A stretch of 64,000 bases of DNA from CAYRGG01 sp964423745. GTDB taxonomy: Bacteria > Pseudomonadota > Gammaproteobacteria > Competibacterales > Competibacteraceae. Both the position numbers and the translations under genes were made by a program. The notes under the pieces are model-generated. The model did no database searches. It saw only the letters and a list, made by a program, of their open reading frames with translations, and had not been told where the DNA came from. Below, piece after piece: positions 61,618-64,000 of this stretch. How positions within the stretch are numbered: position 1 is the stretch's first letter; each line of letters begins with the position of its first letter. Where the stretch lies: assembly GCA_964423745.1 (NCBI GenBank), contig CAYRGG010000012.1, positions 25,524-89,523 on the forward strand, read 5' to 3'.

Positions 61618-62850
61618 CTATTCCGCCGCCTTGTCTTCTTCGTAAAGAGAATTAACGGTCTCTCGGTAGGCACTTAGTAATACCGAACGCTGTTCATAGG
61701 GTATTTCATGGAGGTCCAAACATCGAGTAAAAACCCCATCGAGATCTAAGTCATCAAGGGTTTCCTTGGGGTGATTACCACTTAAGACCTTTTCTAAAAC
61801 CCGATTATTTTTTATACGTAATATTTCAATGGCGCTGCCAGCAATGGCGTCGTCAAGGCGTTCTCGTAAATTACCCTGCATCTGATCGCCTTGATAGTCA
61901 ATTTCCAACCATACCTTAGTCCCACTAGACTTAAGTTCTGACAGACGGGTGGAAATGACGCTCCAACTACCCGAGATACGCTCAAGCTTTTGAAAAGTGG
62001 GTACTTCAATGAGATTTACCTGGGGTACGGCTTCACCAAAATCTACTAGGCAAACACTTTTCAGTTGCTGTGCCTCCCCAAACCCCATAGCCAAGGGTGA
62101 TCCCGCATAGCGCCTAGTCTTAATATTACCAACCATTTGAGGCACATGCAGATGACCCAAGGCTAAGTAGTCGATGGACCCTGGAAACAGGTTGGATGCC
62201 ACATGGGCCAAAGAACCCACATAGAGTTCTCGCACCCCGTCCCCTTCCACAGTATGTCCCCCAGCGGTAAAGAGATGCCCCATGGCTACCATGGGAATGG
62301 ATCGCCCCAATACAGCTCGCTTCTCCTCGGCCAATTGACAAACATGATTATAGTGGGAGCAAATACCCTCCAATAATTTTCGCTCCTTGTCCTTCAAGCT
62401 CTCCCCTGCTTCCGCGGTGCGAATGTCGCGATCCCGAAGATAGGGTACTGCGCAAACAATCAGTTTTTCCACACCAGCGTCATCTTTGAGCAGGAGCACT
62501 TCATCTGCCAATGGCTCTGTGGCCATACCCACCACATGGACATGGAGAAAACGCAGCAGATCTCTAGGAGCATTTAAAAAAGACGGAGAATCGTGATTCC
62601 CTGCAATAACCACCACATGACGGCAGGTGGAAGAGTGGGCTATGCGACCGAGAAATTGATAATAAAGTTGCTGCGCTCGATTGCTCGGTGTGCTGTTATC
62701 AAAAACATCGCCAGCCACCAGCAGCACCTCCACGCACTGGGTCTCAAGCAAATCCGCTAGCCAACTCAGGAATACTTCAAATTCATCATATCGTTTACGT
62801 CCATAAAGGGTTCGTCCTATATGCCAGTCGGAAGTGTGCAAGATTTTCAT
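61618..62850 (-). CDS. sbcD: Exonuclease subunit SbcD
   Basis: Mn2+-dependent nuclease subunit, calcineurin-like fold, 410 residues. Metal motifs are 'HTSDWHIGRTLYG' (Asp8 and His10), 'LLVAGDVFDNS', 'VVIAGNHDSPSF', 'MGHLFTAGG' and 'LALGHLHVPQ'. Length matches E. coli SbcD (400). It is first in the sbcDC operon. Confidence 0.95.
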   Translation of the reverse strand: MKILHTSDWHIGRTLYGRKRYDEFEVFLSWLADLLETQCVEVLLVAGDVFDNSTPSNRAQQLYYQFLGRIAHSSTCRHVVVIAGNHDSPSFLNAPRDLLRFLHVHVVGMATEPLADEVLLLKDDAGVEKLIVCAVPYLRDRDIRTAEAGESLKDKERKLLEGICSHYNHVCQLAEEKRAVLGRSIPMVAMGHLFTAGGHTVEGDGVRELYVGSLAHVASNLFPGSIDYLALGHLHVPQMVGNIKTRRYAGSPLAMGFGEAQQLKSVCLVDFGEAVPQVNLIEVPTFQKLERISGSWSVISTRLSELKSSGTKVWLEIDYQGDQMQGNLRERLDDAIAGSAIEILRIKNNRVLEKVLSGNHPKETLDDLDLDGVFTRCLDLHEIPYEQRSVLLSAYRETVNSLYEEDKAAE

Positions 62851-63227
62851 GTTGATGCCCCTACTAAACTAAAGTGTTTACTGCCTTATTAATACACTCT
62901 CTTGCTCCATTTTTGAAAATATAGATCAGTAAACAACCATTAGAAGACGGAGACATAGCAAACCTTTAGAGGAAAGATGGGGTCTACAGTAATTGAGTAA
63001 TACGTGGAAAATTATGTAATACCGATCTTTCAAATTAGGGTTCTATCAAACCTTATTATATTAGTAGCTTGGACATGATATGGTAGAGCCATATTTAGCA
63101 GGATTGGTATAACAGAAGTGATCATGTCGAAAGAATTTTTACGAGGCAAAGAGAAACGAGAGATTTCACAGCGGTCTGTGATAGACCCCTGTAACATACT
63201 CTTAAACGGCAGCAATAATCCTGACGT
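62851..63227. other. Intergenic stretch, no feature seen
   Basis: About 375 nt between the start of sbcD and the end of the BLUF gene, with no credible frame or RNA gene. The sbcD promoter should lie here. Confidence 0.5.
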
Positions 63228-63725
63228 TTAAAAACCAAATAATCGCCACAAAAAGAATTTTGATGGCGTTGACTGAACTGAAGCGTCTTCTGCAGCGTCT
63301 TCACGGGTATCAACAGGTGGTTTATTTTGCAAGAAAACCGCTAGGAGCTTCTCGCAGCCTTGGCTATCAAGTTTATAGGGATTAAACTTTTGGCTGCCTG
63401 TTTGTTTGTAAATTTCTTTTTTTACGTTAGAGGAGGTAACCAATTTCATATTCCATCCTTGAAACAAGCGTTGCTCCACCTCTTTGAGTTCTAGAATTTC
63501 TAGATCTTTATGCCGGTTATCCTTATATAAGGCACGTAGAAGCGTATTGACCGATTCTCTAGAACCTTCTAGGCACTGGAAAAAACAACTGTCACTCATG
63601 AACAAAGCGCCGGTCAGGCCCAGTGAAGGATTATTTTTTTGCGCCGTAGTAACAATAGTACCGATCTGAATGGAATCAAAATTTTCTGTGGCGCGGCTAG
63701 CATACATCATCCTTACTAAACTCAT
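63228..63725 (-). CDS. BLUF-domain blue-light photoreceptor
   Basis: 165 residues. The BLUF fold (1–95) has the photoactive Tyr8 in 'MMYAS', the flavin-contact Asn31/Asn32 in 'KNNPSLGLTG' and Gln50 in 'FFQCLEG', with 'GWNMKLV' near 92–98. The family binds FAD and shifts its hydrogen bonds in blue light. The C-terminal tail (about 110–165) has no output domain, so it belongs to the short BLUF class that acts through partner proteins. No EAL or GGDEF gene is adjacent in the window. Confidence 0.92.
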   Translation of the reverse strand: MSLVRMMYASRATENFDSIQIGTIVTTAQKNNPSLGLTGALFMSDSCFFQCLEGSRESVNTLLRALYKDNRHKDLEILELKEVEQRLFQGWNMKLVTSSNVKKEIYKQTGSQKFNPYKLDSQGCEKLLAVFLQNKPPVDTREDAAEDASVQSTPSKFFLWRLFGF

Positions 63726-63891
63726 TTGCGAGGTTCCTTATTGCTGTAATCACATCTTGCCAGAGAGTGCAACTACTATGCCGTGATTGTGATCTAGCTG
63801 CTAACTTGAGCCAAACAGTAACCTAAGCGGATGGATTTCCCTAACACTACTATTGCGGATAGTGTGCAAAAAAACTGTTCGAGACTGACGT

Positions 63892-63906
63892 AAAAGTGTC
63901 ACTTTT
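63892..63906. promoter_or_regulatory. Operator-like palindrome
   Basis: Perfect 7-bp inverted repeat AAAAGTG-T-CACTTTT, about 165 bp upstream of the BLUF start codon and near the window edge. It may bind a dimeric regulator of the BLUF gene or of a gene beyond the window. Confidence 0.4.
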
Positions 63907-64000
63907 GACTTAAAGAGCTAATTTAACCAAAACATAGGGAAATAATACATTAGACCTCTTGAAAAAGTCACTTTGCTAGGTCAATTTCAAAGTTATGAAT

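Overview
This 64 kb window reads as chromosomal DNA of a gammaproteobacterium with moderate GC content. The evidence is the block purN–purM–CDP-alcohol transferase–perM–hda–DUF2069–wrbA, which is typical of that class, together with DUF3108, DUF1285 and DUF3080 genes, dcd, crcB, sbcCD and lipoprotein-type signal peptides. I cannot name the genus. Two large sodium-linked systems (an N-type F-ATPase and an Mrp antiporter) suggest a marine, saline or alkaline habitat, but that is inference. Dispersed miniature inverted-repeat elements (two families, five copies) and a truncated toxin gene show a genome with active small-scale rearrangement.

Layout. 1–4.7 kb: 3' part of an N-ATPase operon (atpB partial, atpE, atpF, atpA, atpG). 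Subunit c carries a two-carboxylate Na+ motif. Subunit b has a duplicated C-terminal domain, and its stop codon lies inside a miniature element. 4.7–7.1 kb: small accessory genes (GFA-type zinc protein, thioredoxin-like protein with a divergent HxlR regulator, and a toxin-antitoxin remnant). 7.1–16.1 kb: GH77 glucanotransferase, YbfB-type MFS transporter, double-FHA protein, crotonase, and a divergent pair of orphan TAXI-type binding proteins. 16.1–31.9 kb: an accessory region with an esterase/lamin-tail fusion, CapA, and a seven-gene minus-strand operon. That operon encodes a P-loop (DUF1611-like) protein, a type I secretion ABC ATPase, a HlyD adaptor, a Mur-ligase-like fragment, an esterase, an exported cyanophycinase, and a 1429-residue fusion of an LPG-synthase-type GNAT domain with a cyanophycin-synthetase-like ATP-grasp core.

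31.9–39.3 kb: a ten-gene Mrp/Mnh cation/proton antiporter operon, with gene order resembling the Mrp module of membrane-bound hydrogenases. 39.4–42.6 kb: lipid or ester metabolism genes (HSL-type esterase, APP1 phosphatase, lipase-like hydrolase). 42.7–45.1 kb: dcd, a repeat cluster and two envelope proteins of unknown role. 45.3–51.9 kb: purine synthesis, phospholipid synthesis, PerM, Hda, WrbA, acylphosphatase. 52.0–52.2 kb: a cluster of DnaA-box sequences beside AT-rich DNA. 52.5–57.9 kb: conserved unknowns, crcB bracketed by two copies of a miniature element with a broken DUF190 gene, a TPR protein with a Gly-rich EF-hand-like peptide, and a GT25 glycosyltransferase. 57.9–63.7 kb: sbcDC and a BLUF photoreceptor.

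The strongest candidate for an undescribed system is the 18.6–31.3 kb cluster. It combines amide-bond-forming enzymes related to cyanophycin synthetase, a matching exported S51 hydrolase, an aminoacyl-transferase-like domain, CapA and a type I exporter. I infer that it makes, exports and trims an amino-acid polymer or peptide conjugate. The product cannot be deduced from sequence alone.
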